A DNA stretch of 64,000 bases. Source: Nocardiopsis algeriensis. GTDB lineage: Bacteria > Actinomycetota > Actinomycetes > Streptosporangiales > Streptosporangiaceae. The stretch spans positions 62,001-126,000 of the forward strand of contig NZ_JACHJO010000006.1 in assembly GCF_014203695.1 (NCBI RefSeq), given 5' to 3'. The notes beneath the pieces are model-generated. The model worked only from the letters and a program-made list of their open reading frames with translations. It ran no database searches and was not told the DNA's origin. Of this stretch, positions 36,758 to 45,434 are shown in pieces. Numbering within the stretch: position 1 is the first letter of the stretch; every line of letters begins with the position of its first letter. The position numbers and the translations under genes were made by a program.

Positions 36758-39046
36758 ATGACGCATCAGCACGTCCGACGGCGGGGATGGCGACGCCTCC
36801 TGATGACGTTCCTCATGCTCACGGGCCTCGTCGTGCTGCCACTGACCGGCGCCCAGGCCAACCCCCTGTGCCCGGGCGAGCCGGCACCGCTGCCGGAGTC
36901 GGCGGGCAGCGGATCCGACGGGCTCCTGGTCCCGCCGCAGTCCCAGTCGGCCATCGAGGGATCCCCCGACGGCCTGCCGCCCGACGCCAGCATGTACGGC
37001 CAGTACGGCACCGCCGGACAGCAGTGGCACATGATCACCGAGTCCTGCGTCGACGGGATGAGCAACGGCGCCCAGGCGACGCTGGCCAACACGGCGTGGG
37101 ACCTGTCCAAGACCATCAACCAGTCGACGATCACGGTGTACCAGGCCGCGACGTCGGACGGGCTGCTGGCGAGCTTCAACGAGCTGGTCGAGAACGTCGT
37201 GGTGACACTGCGGGAAGGAGTCTGGCGACCGCTGATCCCGACGGTGGTCATCCTGGGCGCGCTGTGGCTGGGCTGGTACGGGCTCATCCGCAAGCGGATG
37301 ACGCTGACCCTCGAGTCGTCGGTGTGGATGGTGGGCGCCACGGCCCTGGGGCTGTGGATCATGGTCAACCCGGGACAGGTCATGGGCATGGCGAGCGGGT
37401 TGGTGAACTCGGGAAGCCAGCTGGTGACCAGCACGGTGGGCCAGATCCCGTACGGAGGAGGCTCGGGGACGTGCCCGGCGGGTGCGGAGGCACCGGAGCG
37501 GGCCGACTGGGAATCCGAGGCGGACTTCCAGGTCCGCCGGAACGCGGACATGCTGTGGTCGAGCCTGGTGTGCCAGCCGTGGGTGGCGGGGCAGTTCGGT
37601 AATGGTGATATTGCCGAGGACGCATCCATTGACCACGCTATGGCTCTAATCTCGGCTCAGGGCGTTAGCCGAATCGAGCAACAGCAGATACGTGACGGAG
37701 AACTGGATGCTAATGACCTAGTTGAGGAAAAGCAGGAAGCCTACGGTCAAATTGCTGCTGATGTTGAAACCACTTATCCGAGTGTCTACCCCTTGTTCTC
37801 TGGCCAAGACCAGGGGAGCCGACTCGGGGTGGCAACACTTGCTCTGTTCGCGTCGATCTTTGCCGGGGGCCTGATCCTCGCAGGGTCCGTGGCGCTCATC
37901 GTGCTGAAGATCGCCTTCCTCCTGCTCTTCCTGCTCTCCCCGGTCTTCCTGCTCATCGGCATCCACCCCGGCTACGGGCGTATGGTCCTGCTGCGCTGGG
38001 TCGAGCTGATGCTCGGCTTCCTGCTCAAGCAGATCTTCATCGTGCTTCTGATCTCCTTGCTGGTCATGTGCTACGGCATGGTCATGTCCACCAGCCTCGG
38101 CTGGGGCCTGCAGATGATCCTGCTCGCGCTCTTCACGGTGGCCCTCTTCGTCTACCGCAAGCCGTTCGCCTACCTGTTCGCCTCGGTCAACGCGAACACC
38201 TTCACCTCCCGCATCGTCAGCGACGCCGCCCAGAGCCAGGCGCTCGCCAAGAGCGCGGCCGTGCTGCCGCCCGTGGGCTACCTCAAGATGCAGAACTGGG
38301 GACGACGCAACAGCGCTGCGATCGCGGCGACCGCTGCCGGGGTCCCGGCAGGCGGTGCCGCCGCCGGAGGTGTTGCCGCCGGAGCCGCGGAGGAAGCCGC
38401 AGGCGAGGCGGGCGAGCCCGTGCGTACGCGAGGTGTCAGCGGATACGGACGAGTCCGGGACAACGGCACCGCGCCTCCGCTCAACGTCAACCGCCAAGAG
38501 GGCAAGAACAGCAGTACCGCCCGAACCAACAGCGGAGGGGTCGGAACCCGTTCCGGAGACCAGGCCCCGAGCCTCAACCGCGCCGGCTCGATTCCGCCTC
38601 GCCCGAGCGGCGGCTACACCGGTACCGGTGATACCGGCTGGGCCTCCGTGTTCGGGACCGATTCCGGAAGCCGTTCCGAGCGCCGCGAGAGCGCGAGTCC
38701 GTCCGCGGGGAGCGGTAGCCGCGCCGCGAGCGCGGAACGGCCCGAGCCCAGTGGCGGAGGCGGCATCTTCGGCGGACGCGAGGACACCCCGCCCAGGGGC
38801 AGCCTCGGTGCGCAGGGCTCCCGCTGGGGCGCGCCCAGGGAGAGGCGCGACCGCCCGGCTCCGGCCCGTCCCGCCCGACCCAGCCCGGTGGTCGAGAGCC
38901 GCCGCGGTGACGGGGAAGGCGGCTGGCTCACCGGCTCCGGCAGCCGTGACAAGGATGCTCCCATCACTCCTTTCTGGGGAGAGAGTGGTAGTTCTCCTCA
39001 GAGGGACCGGAAGCGCGACGTGCCCTTCTGGCTGAACGACGACTGA
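36758..39046 (+). CDS. SCO6881-like VirB6/TrbL-type polytopic membrane protein
   Basis: The protein has 762 residues. A signal-like helix (about 10-30) is followed by an extracellular stretch, two membrane helices near 160-215, a loop of about 150 residues, then a block of at least four helices (about 365-470) and a long Gly/Ser/Arg/Pro-rich cytoplasmic tail. This is the VirB6-like pore subunit of a T4SS. Bases about 37,598-37,850 (residues 281-364, in the big loop) have much lower GC than the rest: I count 91 G+C in the 180 bases 37,621-37,800. This suggests an exchanged, surface-exposed segment. ATG at 36758 with AGGAG upstream; the shared element lies further 5'. Confidence 0.82.
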   Translation: MTHQHVRRRGWRRLLMTFLMLTGLVVLPLTGAQANPLCPGEPAPLPESAGSGSDGLLVPPQSQSAIEGSPDGLPPDASMYGQYGTAGQQWHMITESCVDGMSNGAQATLANTAWDLSKTINQSTITVYQAATSDGLLASFNELVENVVVTLREGVWRPLIPTVVILGALWLGWYGLIRKRMTLTLESSVWMVGATALGLWIMVNPGQVMGMASGLVNSGSQLVTSTVGQIPYGGGSGTCPAGAEAPERADWESEADFQVRRNADMLWSSLVCQPWVAGQFGNGDIAEDASIDHAMALISAQGVSRIEQQQIRDGELDANDLVEEKQEAYGQIAADVETTYPSVYPLFSGQDQGSRLGVATLALFASIFAGGLILAGSVALIVLKIAFLLLFLLSPVFLLIGIHPGYGRMVLLRWVELMLGFLLKQIFIVLLISLLVMCYGMVMSTSLGWGLQMILLALFTVALFVYRKPFAYLFASVNANTFTSRIVSDAAQSQALAKSAAVLPPVGYLKMQNWGRRNSAAIAATAAGVPAGGAAAGGVAAGAAEEAAGEAGEPVRTRGVSGYGRVRDNGTAPPLNVNRQEGKNSSTARTNSGGVGTRSGDQAPSLNRAGSIPPRPSGGYTGTGDTGWASVFGTDSGSRSERRESASPSAGSGSRAASAERPEPSGGGGIFGGREDTPPRGSLGAQGSRWGAPRERRDRPAPARPARPSPVVESRRGDGEGGWLTGSGSRDKDAPITPFWGESGSSPQRDRKRDVPFWLNDD
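37598..37850 (+). other. Low-GC mosaic patch encoding an extracytoplasmic loop
   Basis: The sequence falls to about 50% GC here and returns abruptly to the local high-GC style on both sides, while the reading frame is uninterrupted. Codon use (AAT, GAA, ATT, TTA-type) differs from the flanks. Confidence 0.7.
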
Positions 39047-39065
39047 CGGACAAAGGCCCCGAGCA

Positions 39066-39752
39066 ATGCCCAACCCCCTTGACGAACGCGTCCAGCGGTT
39101 CGTGTTCATCGGTCTCATCGCCGTGCTGGTCGCCTTCGGGGTGTACCTCAGCGTGGGCGGCCTCGGTGGCGGGAACGAGGACGAGGAACAGGAGCGGCAG
39201 GAGACGGCCCAGGACACGGAGACCCCGCAGCAGGACAGCGGACCTGTCGCCGTCCCCGACGGCCTCTCCACGGTGGAGCCGAGCCCGCTCCCGACCACCG
39301 GTGCCGGAGATGCGGACGTCCTGGAATGGTTCCCCTTCAGCGAAGAGGAGCTGCAGACGGCCGGAGCGACGGCTCAGGGCTTTGCCGAGGCGTACGGGAC
39401 CATCGATTACACGGAGCCTCCCGAGACCTACTACTCCTCGCTGCGTGCGCTGGCCACCGCCGAGTACTCCGAGGTGTTGGAGAGCTCCAGGGCCGGTGCC
39501 TTCTGGGACGAGATGTCCGAGGCCGAGGCCGTGGCCGAGGGCCGCGCCGAGATCGAGCAGATCAGGAGCTTCGGGGACGACTCGATCACCTTCGTGGTGA
39601 CGGCGCAGTCCATCACCGAGACCTCGAACGAGGAGTTCGACGAGGACCTCGGCGAGTTCGCGATCACGGTCGTCCGCAGCGGTAGTTCGTGGAAGGTCTA
39701 CGACTTCCAGCCTGCCGACGCCGGACAGCTGGGAGAGGAGAGAACGGGGTGA
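39066..39752 (+). CDS. VirB8/NTF2-like single-pass membrane protein
   Basis: The protein has 228 residues: a membrane helix at about 11-31, an acidic Gln/Glu/Thr-rich linker (about 38-80), then a compact extracellular domain of about 130 residues whose FAEAYGTIDY start and SWKVYDFQPAD end resemble NTF2/VirB8-type folds. Such proteins are channel scaffolds. It begins 20 bases after the VirB6-like gene, and its stop overlaps the GTG start of the wall hydrolase, so the genes are one operon. Confidence 0.72.
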   Translation: MPNPLDERVQRFVFIGLIAVLVAFGVYLSVGGLGGGNEDEEQERQETAQDTETPQQDSGPVAVPDGLSTVEPSPLPTTGAGDADVLEWFPFSEEELQTAGATAQGFAEAYGTIDYTEPPETYYSSLRALATAEYSEVLESSRAGAFWDEMSEAEAVAEGRAEIEQIRSFGDDSITFVVTAQSITETSNEEFDEDLGEFAITVVRSGSSWKVYDFQPADAGQLGEERTG

Positions 39753-40924
39753 TCTCCCTCTTGCGGGGAACAGGGGACCGCGGCGGGGCGGGTGTGTGGA
39801 TCGGCGTGGCTGCCGCCGTCGGAGTCGCGGTGATGTTCATGAGCGCGATGGTCGTGATCCCGCTGATCACCAACACCACCCAGCAGATGGGCACGCTCAT
39901 GACGAGCGGGCTGGTGTGCGGTCCGGGCACCACCTCCGAGCAGCCCGACGCGAGCGGCTATGCGATGGACTCCATCCCGGAGAACTACCTGGAGCTGTAC
40001 AAGGAGACGGGGGAGGACCGGGGAATCCCCTGGAACATCCTTGCCGGCGTCGGCCAGGTGGAGTCCCACCACGGGCGTTGGGAGGGCCCCGGGATCAAGG
40101 AGGGGCACAACGACTGGGGTGCGGCCGGCCCCATGCAGTTCGGCGCCCTGGACGGCTCGGCCGCCGGCAACAGCTGGGGTGGCGAACCGGTCCAGCCCGT
40201 CGAGGAACGCCCGGAGAACGGATACGGGGTCGACGGCAACGGCGACGGGATCGTCAACGTCTACGACCCTGCCGACGCCATTCCCGCAGCCGCCGACTAT
40301 CTGATTGCCCACGGGATCGAGGACGACGTCCGCAAAGCCATCTACGGCTACAACCACGCCTGGTGGTACGTGGACGACGTGCTGGAATGGGCGGAAAAGT
40401 ATGCGGACGGCCAGTTCAACACATCGGGGGCCATTCAGACGTCCGTGACATGCGAGTTGGACGCGGACGGCATTCCCATCGGCAGGGCCCCCGACGACCT
40501 CACGCAGGCGGTCGTCGACTGGGCGCTGAGCCAGCGGGGAAAGCCCTACATCTGGGGCGGCACCGGGCCGAACGGGTTCGACTGCTCGGGGCTGATGCTG
40601 AAGGCCTACGCGAGTATCGGCGTGACCATTCCGCGGATCTCCCAGGATCAATGGAAATTCGGACCCGAGGTCGAGCCGGGAGAAGAACAGCCCGGTGACC
40701 TGGTGTTCTTCAACGTCTCGCGGTCGGGGGAGCCTCCCGGGCCCGGCCATGTGGGAATGGTGATCGGTGACGGGCTGATGGTGGAGGCCTGGTGCACCAA
40801 CTGTGGACCGATCGCGGTGCGTGAGTACGATGACCCCAATCGTTCGAGCATCACGGGGTTCACCCGTCCGCTTGAGCACCCGGACGTGAAGGCGCAGCTG
40901 GAGGCGCAGGACAACCGTGGCTGA
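39749..40924 (+). CDS. Bifunctional lytic transglycosylase / NlpC-P60 (C40) peptidoglycan hydrolase
   Basis: The protein has 391 residues with one N-terminal membrane helix (about 17-41). An SLT-type transglycosylase domain follows (about 75-215; likely catalytic E105 in VESHHG, then GPMQFG and AADYLIAHG). A C-terminal NlpC/P60 peptidase domain (about 250-385) has C279 in FDCSGLM and H334 in GHVGMVIG. This VirB1/TcpG-like enzyme opens the cell wall for the secretion channel. The GTG start at 39749 overlaps the previous stop as GTGA. Its own stop overlaps the next gene. Confidence 0.9.
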   Translation: MISLLRGTGDRGGAGVWIGVAAAVGVAVMFMSAMVVIPLITNTTQQMGTLMTSGLVCGPGTTSEQPDASGYAMDSIPENYLELYKETGEDRGIPWNILAGVGQVESHHGRWEGPGIKEGHNDWGAAGPMQFGALDGSAAGNSWGGEPVQPVEERPENGYGVDGNGDGIVNVYDPADAIPAAADYLIAHGIEDDVRKAIYGYNHAWWYVDDVLEWAEKYADGQFNTSGAIQTSVTCELDADGIPIGRAPDDLTQAVVDWALSQRGKPYIWGGTGPNGFDCSGLMLKAYASIGVTIPRISQDQWKFGPEVEPGEEQPGDLVFFNVSRSGEPPGPGHVGMVIGDGLMVEAWCTNCGPIAVREYDDPNRSSITGFTRPLEHPDVKAQLEAQDNRG

Positions 40925-41693
40925 CGACAAGGCGGAAACCAAGCAGAAGCAGCGGCCGAAGAAGCAGGGGCTTCACGGGTGGAAGGCTGCGGCCGCCGTC
41001 TTCGGCTGTGGAACGTTGGCGGCCTTTGGCGTATTCGGCGTTATTGTCATGATTGCTGGCCTCCTAGTAAATACGACTTCCTCTGGTGTGGATTCGCCCG
41101 AGTATCATGCAGGTGTTGAGCAAAGCGGGAAGCCAAGGGAAAGTCTGGAGCCTGGTGGCCTTAACTTGTGTGATGACTACTTGACGGAGATATCAGATAT
41201 AAATATCTCTGAAGTTGCTTCGAGTAGTCATTCTGATGACGCCTTGGAGTCTGGATATGAGGCCGGGGATGCGCGCATGGTCTCAGGAGCTTGTTCGTTT
41301 CTTGTGACTCCTATGTACGGGGTTACCTCTGAATGGGTCCTCGACTTTGATTACCGCGCAGTCATACATTCTCCTGATGGCGACCGTGACCAAAGCGCTC
41401 AAGATATATTCTCTGAGGTATCGTCTTCGGCGGAAGATGGTTTTTCCTCAGTGGAAAGTAAGGGTCAACGCAAGTGGGCTGACTCTGCTCATTACTTCTA
41501 CGGTGTGGCTCAGGGTTCTGTGAGTCGGTACATGGTGGTTGCGCAAACAAGGAGCGCTGTCTATTCTGTCTCTTTCTCTGGATCCTCTGAGGATGTTGAA
41601 GGGGGCATGGTTCCTGAGATCGACTTTGAAAGGCAGTCAAGAGACTTGATTGAAAGACTTCATGGTCGGTTCTACCGACTCATTCCGCGTTGA
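40917..41693 (+). CDS. Low-GC membrane-anchored exported protein, last gene of the secretion operon
   Basis: The protein has 258 residues. The basic cytoplasmic start and membrane helix (about 25-52) use high-GC codons like the rest of the operon. From about 41,035 onward, covering the exported domain, the sequence is low GC: I count 89 G+C in the 180 bases 41,101-41,280. Two cysteines (in NLCDDY and GACSF) could form a disulfide. I recognise no family. The GTG start overlaps the previous stop codon. A variable exported domain on a conserved anchor would fit an exclusion or immunity role, but this is inference. Confidence 0.75.
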   Translation: MADDKAETKQKQRPKKQGLHGWKAAAAVFGCGTLAAFGVFGVIVMIAGLLVNTTSSGVDSPEYHAGVEQSGKPRESLEPGGLNLCDDYLTEISDINISEVASSSHSDDALESGYEAGDARMVSGACSFLVTPMYGVTSEWVLDFDYRAVIHSPDGDRDQSAQDIFSEVSSSAEDGFSSVESKGQRKWADSAHYFYGVAQGSVSRYMVVAQTRSAVYSVSFSGSSEDVEGGMVPEIDFERQSRDLIERLHGRFYRLIPR

Positions 41694-41738
41694 TCTTGTG
41701 GCCTGTTTTAAAGGGAAATAATTGGTTCCTGCTAGGAC

Positions 41739-42290
41739 TCACGCAACCCCGGCCATGAAGTGGTGGCGGCACAGCGTGGCGTACGACTCGTTGCCCCCGA
41801 TGTGGACCTGTTCGCCCTCGTAGATCATCACACCGTCCACCACCCGCGCGTTGTGCGTCGCACGTCCCCCGCACCAGCACCGCGCCGACACCGGCAGGAC
41901 CTCGATCTTGTCCGCCAGCTCCACCAGCCTCTGCGACCCCGGGAACAGCCTTCCCTGGAAGTCGGTGAGGATCCCGTAGCAGTACACGTCGATCCCCATG
42001 CCGTCCACGACCCCGGCCAGCTGCCCCACCTGTTTCGGTGACAGGAACTGGGCCTCGTCGCAGATCACGTACGGCGCTTTGCGGGCGGCGACGTCGTCGT
42101 ACAGGTCCAGGTGGTCGGTCACCTCGACGGCGGGCGACTTCAGCCCCAACCGGGACGAGATGATCCCCGAGCCCGCCCGGTCCTGCTTGGTGTACAGCAC
42201 GCCCTCGCTGCCTCGGGAGTGGTGCTCCTGGAGCGCCATGGTGCTCTTGCCCGAGTTCATCGCCCCGGTGAAGTACTTCAGCTCCGCCAT
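41739..42290 (-). CDS. tdk: Thymidine kinase (type II)
   Basis: Salvage enzyme that phosphorylates thymidine to dTMP. It has 183 residues. The P-loop GAMNSGKST is at residues 9-17, and the DEAQF Walker B-type motif and the lasso region with RCWCGG and the late CRHHF pair (zinc site) are present. The ATG at 42290 has GAGGAAGAGGCA upstream. It converges on the end of the secretion operon and is probably not part of it. Confidence 0.93.
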   Translation of the reverse strand: MAELKYFTGAMNSGKSTMALQEHHSRGSEGVLYTKQDRAGSGIISSRLGLKSPAVEVTDHLDLYDDVAARKAPYVICDEAQFLSPKQVGQLAGVVDGMGIDVYCYGILTDFQGRLFPGSQRLVELADKIEVLPVSARCWCGGRATHNARVVDGVMIYEGEQVHIGGNESYATLCRHHFMAGVA

Positions 42291-42753
42291 TGCCTCTTCC
42301 TCGGTCGCGGGCTCCGGTGCTGTCGACGGCTCGGGCGGTCGGCCGCCTGGCCAGCAGAGAACATACCAGCGTCGCGGCGCCTCCCTCGAACCCCCGCCCG
42401 GATGCCCGCATCCCACTTCTTGAGAGACTCTGTACGCCGATGGGGCGCGGTATTCCTGCCGAGGGGGCGGTTTTTGGACCGTAGGCAAAGAGGCCGGGCT
42501 CCATCCGAAAAAGGAAGTGAACGGACGAAGTCGGTCGCCTTCCGCGCGGCTGTATCGGGCTCCTGTTCCGGGGCAGGGGAAACGCCCTCTTCAGGGTGTT
42601 GCGGCCCGGGGTCGGCGGTTCCTGCGGGGGCGGTCAGCGGTCCTGTGCAGCCTCTGTGAAAGGCTTGTGCGCCGCTGGGGGGAGGCCGGTTTCCGGTGTC
42701 TTCGGGTGCTTGCTGCCCGAATCACAAGTACATACCTGGAGGTGTTCGGGCAA

Positions 42754-43665
42754 TTGGGGCGTGAGCAAGTCAAGCGGGTGGTGGAGAGCAACTGGTTCTC
42801 CAACGGAATGCTCACGGTGATTCTGATCAATGCGGTTGTTTTAGGTTGGGCTACTTATGGTGGTTCCGCACTTCCGTATCTGTTGATGGCGGAACACGTG
42901 ATCGTCGGGATCTTCGTAGTCGAAATGACCCTCAAGATCTACGCGGAGAGGGGAGACTTCTTCCGCAGCCCCTGGAACTGGTTCGACTTCCTGGTGGTCC
43001 TCGTCTCGGTGATCCCCGTGACGGAGCAGTTCTCGGTGCTGAGGATCCTCCGGGTACTGCGGGTGCTCCGCATAGTGACGGCCGTCCCGCAGATGCGGAT
43101 GATCATCACGGCGCTGTTCAGGTCCGTCCCGGGGATGGGGGCCGTGGTCGGACTGTTCCTCGTGGTCATCTACACGGCGGCGATCATCTCGCACCAGCTC
43201 TTCGGCCGGGCCGTCCCCGAGTTCTTCGGTGACCTGGGTACCTCGCTCTACACGATGTTCCTGCTCCTGACCACGGAGAACTGGCCGGACGTCTCCGACG
43301 CGGTCCTGGTGCACTACCCCATGGGATGGATCTTCTTCGTCGGCTACATCGCGCTGACGACGTTCGTCATGCTCAACCTCGTCATCGGCGTGATCGTGAC
43401 CTCCATGGAGCAGGAGGTCAACGAGCTGCGCTGGAACGAGGACCAGGAGCTGGAGGCGGTCCAGCACGAGGCCGTCATGGCACGCCTGGCCGACCTGAGC
43501 CTCCAGGTGGAGCGGCTGCAGAGGATGGTCACCGGCGGCGACACACGCAACGGGGAAGTGCCCGAGACCCTGGAGGAGCTGACAGTCATCCCGCCCCCGT
43601 CCCCTTCCCAGGATGTCGATCTGCCCCGGAGCAACGGCCGCCCCCTGGCCGATCTGGAGGAGTGA
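42754..43665 (+). CDS. Bacterial voltage-gated sodium channel family (NaChBac/BacNav-like)
   Basis: The protein has 303 residues with the six-helix single-domain plan. S4 carries four arginines at three-residue spacing (R97, R100, R103, R106). The pore loop has the selectivity filter TTENWPD (173-179), close to the TLESW filters of known bacterial sodium channels. The C-terminal tail after S6 is acidic and then coiled-coil-like, which would hold the tetramer. I chose a TTG start at 42754 because GGAGGTG precedes it; an ATG at 42517 would add 79 Arg-rich residues without membrane helices. Confidence 0.85.
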   Translation: MGREQVKRVVESNWFSNGMLTVILINAVVLGWATYGGSALPYLLMAEHVIVGIFVVEMTLKIYAERGDFFRSPWNWFDFLVVLVSVIPVTEQFSVLRILRVLRVLRIVTAVPQMRMIITALFRSVPGMGAVVGLFLVVIYTAAIISHQLFGRAVPEFFGDLGTSLYTMFLLLTTENWPDVSDAVLVHYPMGWIFFVGYIALTTFVMLNLVIGVIVTSMEQEVNELRWNEDQELEAVQHEAVMARLADLSLQVERLQRMVTGGDTRNGEVPETLEELTVIPPPSPSQDVDLPRSNGRPLADLEE

Positions 43666-43759
43666 GCACCGGACGAGGCGGTTCGCGGCTTCCTGCGCCG
43701 GGGCACCTCAGCCCGTACCGACCCTGCTCCTCCAGCGGGGGCGGCACAAGGAGCCGGAA

Positions 43760-44302
43760 CTATCCGCTCTGCCCCGGAGGCAGCGCGGTGAGGCAGCAGT
43801 CGTCGAGGATCCGCGCGACAGCCTGGGCGATGCTGCTGTGCTCGTCGATCACCGTCTCGGCTCCTCCGGGAAGCAGGTCACGAGGACGCCACCACTCGCG
43901 CATCTGCGCCTCCCCGAACTCGTCGGCCACGGGCTTGGTCGCGTGCCGCTCCAACGTCACCGCGAAGGGGATGTCCAGGTAGTAGCAGCGCGAGAGGCCG
44001 CGGTGGTCGCGCATCAATGAGGTGAGCATGTCGCCGTACCGATCGGCGTACAGGATTCCTTCGACCACCACATGGAAGCCGGCGTCCAGAGCATGGCGGG
44101 CCATCAGGTCGATGAGCCCGATGTTGGCCGCTCCGGGCCGGTCCTTCTCCTTGAGGACGACGCGGCGCACATAGTCCTGTTCGATGACGGCCAGGCCACG
44201 GCCGTAGGCTTCACGCAGCGCTCGGGCGATGCTGCTCTTGCCCGAACCGGAGTTCCCCCGGATCACCACCAGGCGCGTACTCGCGCTTCCTGTACCGGCC
44301 AT
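43760..44302 (-). CDS. AAA_33-type P-loop kinase
   Basis: The protein has 180 residues with Walker A GNSGSGKSS (16-24), an EQDYVRR segment, and GFHVVVEGIL, typical of small zeta-toxin/gluconate-kinase-like phosphotransferases. The substrate is unknown. It could phosphorylate a small molecule or nucleotide; no antitoxin partner is adjacent. ATG at 44302. It lies just downstream of the Imm49 array on the same strand, with about 88 bases between them. Confidence 0.78.
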   Translation of the reverse strand: MAGTGSASTRLVVIRGNSGSGKSSIARALREAYGRGLAVIEQDYVRRVVLKEKDRPGAANIGLIDLMARHALDAGFHVVVEGILYADRYGDMLTSLMRDHRGLSRCYYLDIPFAVTLERHATKPVADEFGEAQMREWWRPRDLLPGGAETVIDEHSSIAQAVARILDDCCLTALPPGQSG

Positions 44303-44389
44303 GCCTGCGACCCTAGAGGCCGGTTGGTGTCGGCGGGGCCCTACAGGCCCCGTTCGGGGCCAAGAACTTCCGGACCCGGGCAGACATGG

Positions 44390-45280
44390 TCAGAGTTCGG
44401 TTTCGCTGTACCGGGACCTTTCGAGGATGTGCTTGGGCAGGTATCCGGATTCCAGGTCGGGGTTGAAGCCGGGGACGACCTGGGCCAGGTCGTAGGCCAT
44501 GCACGCTATCCCGAACAGCTGAAGGGGCACAGCACCGTTGGTGTCCCTGGAGCGTTCTTCGTCAGCGGTGTAGTAGGCGCGGAAGAGGCGGGTGCCCTGT
44601 TCCATGGCCTCGTTGAACTTCTCGGTGTCCTGTTGGGCGAGCCGATAGAGGCTTTCGATGACCGGGAAGACCAGAAGGTTAAGGCTCTCGGCGTCGCTGA
44701 TGGAGGCGTTCTCGGGCCTGGACAGGTCCATGGCCTGGTAGAGGTTGTCACCCAGCGTGGGCCGGTTGAGGATGAAGTCCTGGAGGGCCGCGATCCAGGG
44801 GTAGATGTATTCGTCGTAGGCTCCGCCGTGTTTCTCGCTGGCTTCCCTGAGGAAGGCGGGGGTGATCTGGCAGAGGGACGCGACGCGGTTCTCGTCACGG
44901 CAGGAGACAGCCAGGGAGAATGCGGTCAGCCAGGTACCGGCATCGCAAGTGTGGCCCGGGGGCAGGTGGCGCAGCGTGCGGCGCTTCTGGTTGATGATGC
45001 GTTCGACGGTCTCACCCGGCGCGATGGAGCACATCGCGAAGGGCGCCTCGGCGACCTGCATCCACGTCGTCCAGGCCTCCCAGGTGTACAGGTGCGCGCC
45101 ACTGGGGTCCACAGCGAGATAAATCTTGGTCATGAGCGCGATGTTGTCGAAGACCATGCCGGCGGTCGGCGGCATCTTGGCAAGTCGGGTGACCTGCTTT
45201 TCGATCTCCTCCGGGTATTTCTCCGAACGCCTTCTGTAGTGTGGAAGGCTTACATCATGTCTGGGAATGGATGCTGGCAT
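44390..45280 (-). CDS. Imm49-family immunity protein, copy 1
   Basis: The protein has 296 residues, all-helical, with the Imm49 features: CDAGTWLTAFSLAVSCRDENRV, ITPAFLREAS and YDEYIYPWIAALQDFI. Imm49 proteins protect against polymorphic toxins carried by rivals or by the host. It is one of three tandem paralogs and the most diverged, differing most in its first 70 residues (IALMTKIYLAVDPSGAHLYTW). No cognate toxin is adjacent. The start ATG (45280) sits in a context shared with the other two copies. Confidence 0.78.
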   Translation of the reverse strand: MPASIPRHDVSLPHYRRRSEKYPEEIEKQVTRLAKMPPTAGMVFDNIALMTKIYLAVDPSGAHLYTWEAWTTWMQVAEAPFAMCSIAPGETVERIINQKRRTLRHLPPGHTCDAGTWLTAFSLAVSCRDENRVASLCQITPAFLREASEKHGGAYDEYIYPWIAALQDFILNRPTLGDNLYQAMDLSRPENASISDAESLNLLVFPVIESLYRLAQQDTEKFNEAMEQGTRLFRAYYTADEERSRDTNGAVPLQLFGIACMAYDLAQVVPGFNPDLESGYLPKHILERSRYSETEL

Positions 45281-45434
45281 CTTGCGATATTTTTCTCTGG
45301 TTGCACGGACTTTTTAGTGGAATCCCAATTCGAGTGTGCTGCTCGGAAAAGACTCGCTGGCATCGTTCTCCCGTGGTTCGGGACAGCGGATGAAAGCGCG
45401 CGTTCATGGTCTTCTTCTTCCGTCTGTCGGCTGG

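Noticed and set aside
36378..36761. A 127-codon plus-strand frame upstream of the VirB6-like gene.
   Set aside because: It has no ribosome site, its sequence resembles no protein, and it crosses the shared element and the leader.
21380..41693. Integrative conjugative element.
   Set aside because: No integrase, relaxase, coupling protein, tRNA target or flanking direct repeats were found; several inserted genes look resident.
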